Positions 1-10,504 of a stretch of 64,000 nucleotides of DNA are shown here, piece by piece. The notes under the pieces were generated by a model. That model made no database searches. It was not told the origin of the DNA and saw nothing but the letters and a program-made list of their open reading frames with translations. A program made the position numbers and the translations under genes. Within the stretch, counting starts at the first letter, position 1. The number at the start of each line of letters is the position of its first letter. The DNA is from Peribolospora baueri (lineage: Eukaryota; Basidiomycota; Peribolosporomycetes; Peribolosporales; Peribolosporaceae): contig JAMDHS010000002.1 in NCBI GenBank assembly GCA_029717555.1, forward strand, positions 124,001-188,000, given 5' to 3'.

Positions 1-4
1 TCCC

Positions 5-850
5 ATGGCCGCCGCCAGCGACATCGACGTCAAGCGCATCCGCAGCTTTAGCAGCCCAGAGCCCCACGCCGAGCCCCGCGTCGAGCCCGGCTCACCGGGC
101 GGTTACCCTTTCTATTCGCCTCCTTCGCCCGCTGTGTCGCTCCTATCGCCTTTGACCAACGGCACTACTGCTCCGACGGCCAGCCCCGGTCCTCGCTCGC
201 CTCCTCCTGCCCACGGCTCGTTCCCATCGCCTCAGCGCGCTCCTCATCCGGCCTACTACCACCCGCAGTCGGCTTCCCTCGCTCCTCCCTCGCCCGGTCA
301 CTCGATCCATCACCGTTCCCATCACTCTCACTCGCGTAGCCAGCCCTGCTCGCCGGCGTACCAGGACGGCCACCACCCCCATCAGCACCAACACCACCAC
401 CACCAGCACAGCGGCAGCGTCGATGGCTATCCCGACCTCCCGCCGCCGCCAGGCTCCGTGCTCCCGCCGTTGCGTGTCCCTTCACCGCGCCACTACGAGT
501 ACGCGCCGTCCTCGGCCATTCCTGAATTGGCCGCCGCCAACCACGACGACCAGCGTCATCATCATCATCACCATTATCCGCACCACCACCACCTCGCCCC
601 CGTACCAGCCACGTCGACGTGGCGAGCCGCCATCCCATCGCTCCCTCTGCCACTCCCTGCCACCTCTCCCACCGCCAGCGACCTCTCGAACCCGGTCCCC
701 TCGGCAGCAGCGGCGGGGCACGGAGCTCGAGTCGAGCCTGGCTACGCGAACGCACACGGGCACATCCATGGACATGGACATGAACATGGGCTCGGCACGG
801 CGCAGCTGCCGCCTCTCATGGGCTACCTTCGCGAGGAGAAGTCGATTTGA
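5..850 (+). CDS. His/Pro/Ser-rich protein, probably the C-terminal exon of a larger gene
   Basis: An open frame runs from near the window edge to a TGA at 848-850. It is very rich in Pro, Ser and His, with His-rich patches around residues 100-135, 180-195 and 250-262, where HGHIHGHGHEHG occurs. No folded domain, signal peptide or membrane segment is visible. The ATG at position 5 may be internal, because the frame starts at the window edge and the composition resembles the disordered tail of a fungal transcription factor or signalling protein. The final residues (LPPLMGYLREEKSI) are the only part that is not low complexity. I do not recognise the family. The His-rich runs could bind metal, but that is inference. 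GC-ending codons and the clean stop support real coding. Confidence 0.55.
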   Translation: MAAASDIDVKRIRSFSSPEPHAEPRVEPGSPGGYPFYSPPSPAVSLLSPLTNGTTAPTASPGPRSPPPAHGSFPSPQRAPHPAYYHPQSASLAPPSPGHSIHHRSHHSHSRSQPCSPAYQDGHHPHQHQHHHHQHSGSVDGYPDLPPPPGSVLPPLRVPSPRHYEYAPSSAIPELAAANHDDQRHHHHHHYPHHHHLAPVPATSTWRAAIPSLPLPLPATSPTASDLSNPVPSAAAAGHGARVEPGYANAHGHIHGHGHEHGLGTAQLPPLMGYLREEKSI

Positions 851-1287
851 CTTGGACTGGACCACTCGCTTCTTTCGTTATCGTTCGTCGCCCTCGTTTG
901 CTTATTTCTTTTTTCGTCAGTCGGTCGCGATACGTATGGACGCTTTCTCGTGATTTTTTCGTCGCACTCCTCTCTCTTCTTTTGATCGGGTTTTGGTTCG
1001 GGTTTGTAACTGTCACCTCCACATCCCTTTTCTTCTTCTTTTTTTTTTTTGTCGTTTGCCGCGAGTCTCCCTCGCCATTCCACCAAGCTGAGTGAGGTTA
1101 TTTGTAAAGTAAAAAACACAACACAAACACGGCTCTCTTCCTTCCCTCTTATTACTAGTTCGTCTGTCTGTCTGTCCGTCGGTCAGTCCGTCGGTGAGCG
1201 GTTGGTTTGACAAACTTGGAACACTTCCGCGACGTCGTACACACACTGGTGTTTCGTGCATGCGTGCGTCCGCTGAGATGACCTCCC

Positions 1288-1326
<39 letters not shown>

Positions 1327-1766
1327 GAAAGAGAGAGAGAGAGAGAGAGTGTGTGTGGAGGTTCGAGCAGTCCCAAAGACCCCAATGGTCTTGGATTTCC
1401 CTCCTCCTTCAGCGCTTTCTCCCCCCTCGCCTCGTGTCGTGTCGTGTCGTCAGTCGAAACAATTCCTTCTCTGGACGGCCCATGTGAATGGCCGTATAGC
1501 CGTAGACGGAAGGAAGTGAGGGACGGCGGCGTGGGCGAGTTAGTTCGTCGGACCGACCAGACTCGATCGATCATGCTGTTCTGTTCACCCAACCTAACCC
1601 CCGTCCCATCCTTTCGTTTACGACAGATTCACTTTTGTGGACGACACCCGAGGACGCGGTCATGTTCCAATAGGGTTTCATCCATCTCAGATGTCCGTCT
1701 CGGACGGCGCGGTATAAGTACATCACATCGTATCTCATCGTCACCACACATCGACCCACCCCCCCT
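851..1766. other. Tail-to-tail gap with microsatellites
   Basis: This lies between the stop of the His-rich protein and the stop of the VPS9 gene on the other strand. It holds pyrimidine-rich 3' UTR-like sequence, short GTCT/GTCC repeats near 1159-1195, and a compound TA/GA microsatellite. No gene is seen. Confidence 0.6.
1288..1357. repeat. Compound (TA)n-(GA)n-(GT)n microsatellite
   Basis: Alternating TA, interrupted twice by C, spans about 1288-1326. A GA run follows to about 1349, then a short GT run. It lies in noncoding sequence between two convergent genes and is likely length-polymorphic. Confidence 0.9.
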
Positions 1767-4700
1767 TCACTCGGGCACCACGCTCTCCTCGTGGAACGCG
1801 CCAAGCGCCTTGAGCGCGTCGGCCAACCGCCGATAATCGGCCAGCAGCCGAGCCACCTCGCCCAGACGGAGCTCCTCCTCGGAACATTCGAGGAAGCGCT
1901 GGATGGGCGGCGCGAACGTCGTGCTGCCGCCGGCGGACAAGGCGGACGTCGACGGCACCGGCAGTGGGACGGTGGACACGCCGGGAGACGAGGAAGACCT
2001 GTCCGACTTGATCGACGCCGACGAGCCCAGCAGCGAGGCGCGCTTTGCATTGAAGGAGAAGAACGGAGTGCCGGACTGAAAACCAGACGGCGCGTTCAGC
2101 ATGTCGTCTCAACCAACACGACCTTCCCCGGCGACCCACCTTGCTCGAACCCACGCTCCCGCCCGCGCCCGCTTGTCCCGATGCCGGCGGAGACACGCCG
2201 AGGTTGAGTACAGAGGCCACCAGCTCTCGACCCCTCTCTTTATCCCTGCTCTCCTTGTCGCCCAAGCTGAACCTCGAAAGCACGGGCAAAGCGGCCAGCC
2301 TGCCGCCGATGGACAACTTCTCTGCCGAGCGCTGCTCCTCCTTCCTCTCTCCCTCCTTCCCGCTCACACCAGAAAGGATCGAAGTCAACGACCGAACGCT
2401 CCTCGCGTCGCTCTCGTCTGCCCCGCCTCCGCCGTCCCTCTCCGACGCCACCTCCTGTAGCTCCCGATGCGCTCTCTCTTCCTCCTCCTCCTCTGCCCTG
2501 CTTTTCGATGTGATGCTCAAGCCGCCAAAGCTGGTCCTCCGCATGAGCGAAGACGGAGCGAGCCGCGATGCCCCGCCCGAGAGGACATTCCTGACGTCCT
2601 CGATCGTCCGAGGCTGTTCCACCGCCTCGTCCGCGTTGGACGAGCCGAGGAAGCGACCAAACGCGCTCACGCTCGACGCCATCACTCCGGACAAGACGCG
2701 GTTCGAGTAGTCCGCCAGATCGCCGATCTCTTGTGTGACCCGGCCGCGGATTCTCTCCGGCATCGACGCGGTGATCACGTCCGCTCCAGCCAGGTTGAAG
2801 TTGACAGAGGTGGAATGCCGGGTCACCACGGGCGACTTGTCCTGAAAGCTGTCGGTGAACCCACGTGTCTCACTCCTTCCGTCAGCATTGGTCGTCTTCC
2901 CGGACAAAAACCGGGGCGCTTTTCCCGTTGGTCCGCGACGACTTACCTCAACACCCGGTCAGAAGACAATCCCAGCGTCGGCATGTCCACCTTTTCGAGG
3001 AACTCGACGACCGCCTGCGTATTCACCAGACAGAAAGACGTTTCTCCGCGGACGAGACTCTCGCAGCGAAAGCGCTGGATGAAGAGCAGGTTGGACGCCA
3101 GCTGGTGCGGGTTCGACGTCACTACCGAGAAGATGAGGACGGGCAGGATGAGGTCTGCGCTTGACGTCGCCGTTTTCCTCTCCGCCGGCGCCTCGGATTG
3201 GGCTACCTGCTTGGGTGGTGACGAGGCATCTTCCTCCGGAATGGCCCCCGCCGACGGCGCAGGTGTCCGGGACTCTCGCGCCTTCGTCTCCGCGAAACTT
3301 TGCACCCGGGGCGTCTCCTCTCCGTCTTCTTCTGCTGCCGGCACCTGGAGCAGATTGTCTTCATTTGATCGTGTAGCAGCGCTGACTTCATTCTCGTTGA
3401 GCTCCACCTCGGCGTCCCTTGGAAGGTGAATCGATGGCGTCTCGTCCACCTCGTCATCCGTGGGCCTGTTCTTCGCGTCGTCTTGTCGCAGCTCGACGTT
3501 CGGTATTTCGGACAGGCCATCTTTGGGAAACACAGAAAGGAGGGGGAGGTCAGGCGACCTATGCCGACGGGACGCCCACAGAATGATACCCGGCGCACGC
3601 TCACCGACGATGACCCGGTGCGCCGCGACGAGGACGGAGAGCTTATCGGCTGGCGAACGGCATCTTGGCTCCTGTAGTCGTTGTAGCTCTGTCGCAGCGG
3701 CGGAAGCAAAGACCTGATGAGCGCAAACGGGGACTGACGACCGACTTCGGTAACGCTCACCTTCCCCACAAGCAGAAACGAGCTTGGCGAGTTTATCGGC
3801 GGTGTCGCGTCCCTCCTCCGTATCGCCTTCAGGCACGACGACGCCTAGGTGAGACAGCGCAAGGCCGAGGACATTGAACGCTGCGATGCGCGAGGCGAGC
3901 GCGTCGTCGTGGAAGGCGTCGCGGGAGGTGAACGGACAGAACAACCTACGGCGCCCGGGGACGAGACATTGAATTAGCTTCAGTCGATGGCGTCGTCGGT
4001 CCGCCCGTTCAGTGGATTTGCTCAAACTCACCGATCGTAGACCTCTGAACAGACAACGCTCTCGATCTTTTCGACCGCCGCGTCGACCAAAACCTCGAAC
4101 TCATCATCATCGCATAGTTCGTGGCTCGATCCCGTGGCGGCCCAGACGACGGGCAGGTCGTCCTCCAGGCAAGCCCTCACGTCAGACAGGAAATCCTGCA
4201 GCCCGCCAGAAAGATCTTCAGGCACCGACTGGTACAGCGGCGGCCCTAACAGATGGACATTGCCAAAAGAGGATGGGGTGATTGTCGCCGTCGATGCTGT
4301 CAGATCCTCCGCCGCGTCCGCGTTGGCAGCAGCGGGGGGCCGTCTCCACGTGCTCCGGATGGGAAAGAAACGCGATAGGAACCTGAGGCATGTGGGAAGG
4401 CATGTCAGCCTCTACAATGCGGCTCGCAACACCAAAGGACGCGCGCATGCGGAGAGAAAAGGAGGGAAAGCTCACTGGCGAGCCCGCACGATAGCTCCCT
4501 CGGGCAATCCTTCGAGACGCCTCTCCACTCTAGTACCGACGGCCGCGCCGAGATCCTCGAGCACCTTGGCCTTGCGCAACATTCGGTCGCACACCCATAC
4601 CGAAATCTTGGTTTCCTGACCGCCCTCGCTGTGATGCTCAGCCGATCGCTCGGACCAGGGCGTGGCGCTGCCTGAGTTGCTCACGTACAGATCCCCTCCG

Positions 4701-5986
4701 CTGGTCGTACTTTCTGTACCCAACTGTGCGCCTTGATCCGGTGACGCAAGCGAGCGCGTTCTACCTTTTCCGGTTCCGGCGAAAAGGGTCGCAAGGGACG
4801 GCGAGCGAGAGGAAGAGGGCGCTCGTGACAGATCTGGCCGTGGTGGGAGGGGTGGGGGTCGAGGTGCAGGCGGAAGGGCGAAATCATCCTTGAAGGACGC
4901 GAGTCGGAACTTGGGGAAGAAGGAGTTGGAGCTCGGGAGGGGAGCCAAAGCGTCGAGGACGGTGCTGAGACGGAGTCGGAGGACGCCGCTCGTCAGTCGA
5001 CTTCATGAGAGCCTGAGGGAATTGGCGTGCTTACCTCCTCGAGGAAGGATCGCGCAGCTCGCTAACGAAGATCAAATCCTCTCTCGGAACGAAACTCTTG
5101 ATCGTAAGCTGATTTCTAAGGAGGAAGGGAATAGGCTTGTTCAGCACCTACTCGTCTTTGTGCTCTCCATTTGCTTGGTGAGCCTCACTCATCTATTGTC
5201 CCTCGCAATCCCGACAACGATACAATCGAAAGAGAGGAAGAACCAGATGGCGGCTTAATGGCCTCGGCGGATAGCAGGATGTGATCATATGGAACGGAAA
5301 GGGCCAAATCCGGGGAACCGAGTGGCTCTTGGGGCAGTAGAAGCGTTGCCTGATGTTGGCAATCGGTAGAGGCGTGAGCACATGTTAAGCGAGCATGACC
5401 GATAAGAACAAGCCATGTGTGCGTACGATGTCAAAGGTCCTTCGCGCTAACTCACCCGTCCAGAGCTTACCAGCTCCGCTAGCTCGGCCCATTCGCCGTC
5501 CACGGCAGCCTGGAGCCTCTCCAGCATCATCCACCCAGCACTATCCAAGCCGAGCCCAAGCTCTTGGGCCGAACCCTTGAGCTGCTGAAGATGCAGCTTG
5601 ACCGTAGAGTTGCTCCCTGGCGCCAGGGGCGCATGCGATGACAGTGCGGCATCTGCTGACGTCGACAGCGTCGGTCCAGCGTGCAGGGCAGAGGTGGCCT
5701 GCGCCGACGACGGTCCGGACGAAGTGGCAGAAGCTGCTGCTGCTGCTGTTGCTGCTGCAATTTGGGAAGCATGAGATTGAAATGGTCGAGAGGGAGCGTG
5801 ACGAGGAGTATAGGAGACGGTATACGTCTTGGAACCGGCCGCACTGCCTTCCACGGTCTGAGCGTGCCCAGCTTTGGCGTTAGGGTCGGCGGCGACGGGT
5901 TCGGCGCCCAAGAGCGGGTGCCCGCTCGCCTCGGCGCTGCGGGACGAATTGAGGCGCTTGCCGGCAGAGCGGCCGAGCGAGCTCAT
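1767..5986 (-). CDS. VPS9-domain guanine nucleotide exchange factor (Rab5 type), multi-exon
   Basis: Minus-strand gene, ATG at 5984-5986, stop at 1767-1769, at least eight exons. The N-terminal exon is Ser/Ala-rich (starts MSSLGRSAGKRLNS). Next come segments around 5350-5190 and 5120-5030, then a Pro-rich linker near 4950-4700. The middle carries a VPS9 fold: a helical-bundle part (4225-4028, then 3960-3780), followed after a linker by the catalytic core at about 3160-2940, with ADLILPVLIFSVVTSNP, FIQRF and a following segment typical of VPS9 domains. The family activates Rab5-like GTPases on endosomes by releasing GDP. The C-terminal third (2900-1767) is Ser-rich and probably disordered. Exon joins use GTGAGT, GTGAGG and GTAAGC donors. 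It shares a divergent promoter with the ATO transporter. I cannot say whether the orthologue is Vps9, Muk1 or another member. Confidence 0.8.
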
Positions 5987-6112
5987 GAGGGGCAATGTAG
6001 AAGGGAGAAGGCGGCGAAGATGAGGGAAGGAGGTGAAGAGGGAAGGGCCAAGATAAATATCGACATGGATGGGCGGCCCATGCACGACACCACGTTCTTG
6101 CCGCAGTGCCCA

Positions 6113-6120
6113 TCACGTGA
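6113..6120. promoter_or_regulatory. TCACGTGA E-box palindrome
   Basis: An eight-base perfect palindrome 127 bases upstream of the VPS9 start. CACGTG cores are bound by bHLH factors such as Cbf1, Pho4 and SREBP types in fungi. Function here is inference. Confidence 0.4.
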
Positions 6121-6544
6121 GAACGGACGATGGAGTCGATCGTTGTATGCGTCCGACGTCGACGACGACGATCGAGCTCATCGTGGGGGCTTGCGACAAC
6201 TCGGTGTACCTCGTCGACTGACACATTTGCTCACGTTGCCTGCGTTGCACTCGTCAGCCGGAAGCAATCAGAGCCGAGGGCAGATTGTCGCCCAACTAAC
6301 CTCCGCCCCCGCCCCCCCTCCGAATTGCCCGCCTCGCCCCCTTCATTTCTGTGACCTGACAAAGCACGTCGCCTCGAAAGCAAAATGAGCAACGAGACAC
6401 GCATTAGTAACAGAGATATCCCTCTTACGGGCTGTGATTCCCCGTGAGCCGAAGTAATGACAGTCTCTTTTGCCCAACATGTCGTTTGCATTGCTTTCGA
6501 GACGATGACGAGCTTGCGAGGTCATGGAATAACAAGATGGGGGC

Positions 6545-6551
6545 TATATAA
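6545..6551 (+). promoter_or_regulatory. TATA box of the ATO transporter gene
   Basis: TATATAA lies 120 bases upstream of the ATG, and a pyrimidine-rich stretch follows it. Position and sequence fit a core promoter of a strongly regulated gene, as expected for an acetate transporter. Confidence 0.6.
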
Positions 6552-6670
6552 CCCTGGCCCTCCCTGTGCTCGCCGTCTCTTATAGGCCCATCCTACGCCT
6601 TCCTACTCGTCTCCTTTCCAGCCAGTCCCACCTCCTTATTATTTCCTGCTCTCCCCAGCCCTTGTTCACC

Positions 6671-8300
6671 ATGGCTCTCTATAGCCAGGACACTGAAAAG
6701 GTTCGGTTGCTCACCGAGCAGAGCCCGACGATCAGTATTTTCCTCCGGCCCATCGCACCTCCCGCTGCTCTCGGCCTTGCTGGGTTAGCCTGACAATTTT
6801 TCGACAGAGGGAGTGAAAACCTGTATCAGCAGGAGGGGACGGTGACTCGCACTGGTGGATGCTGATCATCACGCCTGGATTCTTGGCCCGTCGCACACAG
6901 TCTTGCGGGCTCTACTTGGATTGCAGCTACTTGGATCGCGGGATGGTGGGGAACCGGCAGCGTGAGTCGTCCTTCCTTGGGGTATCGCTTTGAAAGTTCA
7001 CCCAAGGGGACCACTGACGGCAGACTCGACGCTCATCCTTGTTTTCCTTTCACCGTTCCCGCAGTCGCCCAATGTTTTCTTTCCCTTCGTCGCTTGTGAG
7101 CTTCGCGTCTCTTCGGTATGAGCGCGGAGTTCCTTTGCTCTGTCCATGTCCCGTCTGACAGCCATTTCGTTTTCCTACCTCGTGCGCGACCGCCAGTCTG
7201 GGGCGGCCTGGGACAGTTTATAGCCGGCCTGTACGGCTTCCCTGCCCGTGACACTCTCATCACAGTAAATTAGCGTTTATTCCCTCGCGCTCCATCCCCA
7301 ATCCTAGCTTACAAGTTCCTCATACCCTCTCTCCGCATATCGCAGGTGATGCACTGCCTATGGGGCTCCTTCTGGATGAGCATCGGCTTCGTCTATCTCC
7401 TCACCGCTACAGGCGCTTTGCCTCCCCACGCCATCCACGAGCACTTTGTCGAGCTGGCCACTTGGATAACAGTCAACGCTGGTAAGTATTTCCTTCGCTA
7501 GAGGCTGCTTCACCGCGAATGCAAAAGGGTCATCGCTGAACAGGTATTTCGGTCGTCCCCCTCACCTGCTCGCCTTATTCTCTGTAGCATTTACTTGGGT
7601 GGGCGCCATCGCCGCCTTGGCTCGCGACCTAACACTCTTCCTAGTGCTCTTTTTCCTCGCTACGGGTTCCACGGTCGCCATGGCGTGCGTTTCTGTGTCG
7701 TCCAGCGTTTCTTCTCTTCCTCAAGCACTGTGACGTCGCTAAATGCCTTTCTCGCTCTCGGCTCCTCGTACCTTCTCTTCGATTGGCCTATTCGCTTTCG
7801 GATTGCATAGCGGCTGGTACCAGAACTCCGAAGCCGCGATCAGGGCGGCCGCTTATTTCTGGATATTTGCTTCCATTGCGGCTTGGTGGAGGTGGGTAGA
7901 CAACAACGGTCTCTGCTCTTCGCTTTGCCCCGGCTTGCTCGGTACGATTCATGTCCTTGCCTTCGTCGCCACTCACGAGCTCCTGCACTTCTGTCGTCCT
8001 CGCAAACTCCTACAGAGTCACCGTCTACCTCTTGGAAGAGGCGTTCGGCTCTCCCGATACGGAATCAAGCCCTCGATTCTCTAAATTCTACCCCGGTGAG
8101 TCGCATGCTTTAGTTGGCGCCTTCAGCAGCAGTCATGACATGGGCGACCTTAGAATTTCCTCGTGGTGCACGTGCTGACCGCCCTTCGCTTCGTGCTCCT
8201 GTCGAAAGTCTTCCGCATGAATCGTGAAAGGGCGCGCCCGCTGGTTGCCCCGGGCCTCGGAGAGCCAGGCGTCAAGCGCGGCATGCCTGGCGCTGTCTGA
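6671..8300 (+). CDS. ATO/GPR1/FUN34/YaaH family acetate transporter
   Basis: I rebuilt nine exons: 6671-6783, 6901-6961, 7065-7095, 7197-7264, 7346-7481, 7588-7684, 7811-7891, 8016-8095 and 8209-8300. They give 252 residues in one frame. The family moves acetate or ammonium across the plasma membrane through six helices. Visible hallmarks are RPIAPPAALGLAGLAGSTW at the first helix, VFFPFVAFWGGLGQFIAG, a strongly hydrophobic middle, AAYFWIFASIAAWWRVTV and the usual tail LGEPGVKRGMPGAV. The last exon begins inside the frame at an unusual GAAAG acceptor, which restores FYPVFRMN. The intron at 7685-7810 is odd: the residues just before its AG read IGLFAFGL, as in relatives, yet there is no earlier usable AG. 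TATA at 6545. It meets the AN1 gene tail to tail. Confidence 0.9.
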
Positions 8301-8775
8301 GGCAATCTGGGTCGAGACGAGCCCGCCCTCTTCGACGTCGGCTATGCGGTGGTATAAAGCCTCTGGTGTCTTTGTACGTCGTGTCAGCATTCGTCCCCAC
8401 TATGCCACGATCGTCCGCCCGGACGACAAACGTCCCTTACGTAGGAGCGGTAGCGGATTTCGGTCGCGTCCAGTTTGGTTACATCGTCCACTTGCCTCCT
8501 CTGGCACCCAATTTGAGAAGCGGGAAGTCCCGCCGATTTTGTATTCCTCGCTCACAAATCGCTCCCTTCTCTCGGCATCCTTATCTTTCAGCTTCGCCCG
8601 GCAGAGACGAGTCTTGGTCAGTCAGAGGGGGAGGGATGGCGAAAAAAGAAGCCAAAGACGCCTTCCGTCTAGCTATATGTTCACGATGGTGAGATTTCGT
8701 AAGAATGCTTTCGATGACCACCAAATAAGCGTGTAGACAACCTCTCGATGCCATTTCATACCGCACGGTCCAATC
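8301..8775. other. Tail-to-tail gap
   Basis: This holds the 3' flanks of the ATO transporter and AN1 genes. Short frames on both strands have no family signature. I see nothing functional. Confidence 0.5.
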
Positions 8776-10252
8776 TCAAGGACGGTCACCTTGAACGAGC
8801 CACAAAGATTCGCCATCCTCGACCGCGTCCCCGAGGCGAGCGGCGGTAGGCAAAATCGAGAAGGGCAGAAATGGTTCGCGAGAATCATTCTCGCTTTGGC
8901 CTTGGTCGGAAGTGTGCTTGACTAGGTGTAGGACCTAAGTGAAGAAAGACGGGGGAAAGGAATGGAGAATTTTTAAGAATGACTAGCGCACTCGGCTGCA
9001 TGAGCACGCCTGTATGGCATACCCGGCGCAAGCCAGACATCCACGCGGAAGGACATAAAGTAAGCCATGCCTCACTTCTTCAGGGCCGCTGGCAGTGTTG
9101 TTCCGGTTTGTGACCTTGAGATGGTCTGCGATGCAATCTAGTGCTCGCCCAACGACAACGTCCTATAGACATATATGAACAAAAGGGGTAGACAGTGTGG
9201 TGTACATAGTACACAGTGAGCGATGCGTGCAGGGACTGGAAGGATGAGGTAAAAAAAAATTCCAGATCGCTCACCTTGTTGAAGAACAATGCCTTTCCAC
9301 CTGCCGCCTCAGGCTTGCCAACTCCGGCTCTTGCACTCGTACGCGCAATGGATTCAGGGACCTCTCCGACTTCCTTCCATTCCAAGTCCTTCCTCACAAC
9401 TACGTGCACCCTCTGTCCCATTAGCACATTCCCCTTACTTCCCGATGCACGTGGGTCACCTTGCTCTGCCTTGTGACGGAGCTTGACAAGCTCGATCTGG
9501 CGGAGCTTCTCGAGCCGTTGGCGATCCCTATCGTTGAGGTGCGGGGCTGACTTTGAGGTAGCCAGGGTCGTTGAGATCGGAGAAGTGGAAGGAGAGCTAG
9601 AGGTACTTTGCAACACCTCAGTTTCTGCAGAGGGAGCTGGCTTCGCTGCCAAGTTGGCGGCCGCTTGGCCGTGCGGAAAATGCTTGGCGAGCACCGCCTG
9701 AGCGGCTGCTCTTCTCTCCAGGGCCTTGGCTTGTGCTTCCTCTTGCTCCGAAGGCACCGGACAGTGATGAGACGGAGGATGGCGATGTCTGACCACCACA
9801 AGGTTCAAAAAAGCAAACACGAGCAATCCTCATTCAGACCAGTTGTTCGAAAAGACGTTCGCAATCCTCATTCAGACCAGTTGTTCGAAAAGACGTTCGC
9901 ATAAGCACGATTCATCTACTCACTCAGGACAGAACAAGCCCCTACACCGCGGGCACGACAGCTTCGTCGTCACCGCCCCATCCAGCGCCTCCACTCCTTG
10001 CGGCCCAAACTTCACGCTAGTGGAAGCGATGGAAGCCTTTTTGCACCCTTTCACCTGACATGGCAAGCCGCTCTGTTCCGCTTTCGGCCCAGGTTCGATT
10101 GAAGATGGAACGGAGGCGCCAGGACACGAATCATGCTGCCAGGGGAGGAAGTGCTGCTGGCAGAAAGGTCTGGAGCATGAAGGGCACTTGATGGGGAGGA
10201 AGTCGAGCGTAGAACATGAAGAGAGGGAGCAATGGGTTCCTACGTGCAGCAT
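8776..10252 (-). CDS. AN1-type zinc-finger protein with C-terminal ubiquitin-like tail (Cuz1/ZFAND1-like)
   Basis: Four minus-strand exons, 10252-9924, 9788-9275, 9162-9076 and 8934-8776, join in phase to give 362 residues. Exon 1 has an AN1 finger near the start: CSTLDFLPIKCPSCSRPFC, then HFLPWQHDSC. A second Cys/His set spans the exon 1-2 join and ends LFCPEHRHPPSHHC. A charged linker follows. The last two exons read DCIADHLKVTNRNNT and ARLGDAVEDGESLWLVQGD, the usual end of a ubiquitin-like domain in Cuz1/ZFAND1 proteins. The family links the proteasome and Cdc48/p97 during arsenite and protein-folding stress. The last exon lies past an in-frame stop and would be missed without the splice. 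Intron 1 holds a perfect tandem duplication. Confidence 0.85.
9825..9900. repeat. Perfect 38-bp tandem duplication inside an intron
   Basis: Two identical 38-base copies, 9825-9862 and 9863-9900, sit head to tail in the first intron of the AN1 gene. Being identical, they look recent. The unit is not a multiple of three, which suits its intron position. Confidence 0.95.
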
Positions 10253-10504
10253 GGTCGAGCACTATTGGAGTAAGAGGACGAACGAGAAGGCGGTTTGCGG
10301 AGTCCTCACGTGCTCATCTGTTTGGAGCACGGGCCAACACGCCATCGGCCAGCCTAATTCGGCAGGCCCTTTGCAGGCCTCCTTCGATTCCCAGGGCTGA
10401 TATCACGTCAAGTTTCACTCTGTTGGACAACGTTTCAACAGTGCAGATGTGCCATCCACGAATGAAAAACGAAGATACTAGAGTACAGGGAGGTGAGAAC
10501 GATG

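Larger units (their letters stand above)
5987..6670. other. Divergent promoter region, VPS9 gene / ATO transporter
   Basis: This is 684 bases between two start codons. It contains a perfect TCACGTGA palindrome near the VPS9 side and a TATATAA box near the ATO side. No open frame worth calling was found. Confidence 0.6.

Noticed and set aside
165-755. Long minus-strand frame antisense to the His-rich protein
   Set aside because: It mirrors GC-ending codons of the + strand gene and is Arg/Gly-rich without any signature.
2467-3429. A 320-residue + strand frame across the VPS9 gene
   Set aside because: The minus strand carries the VPS9 domain with correct splicing, so this is its antisense shadow.
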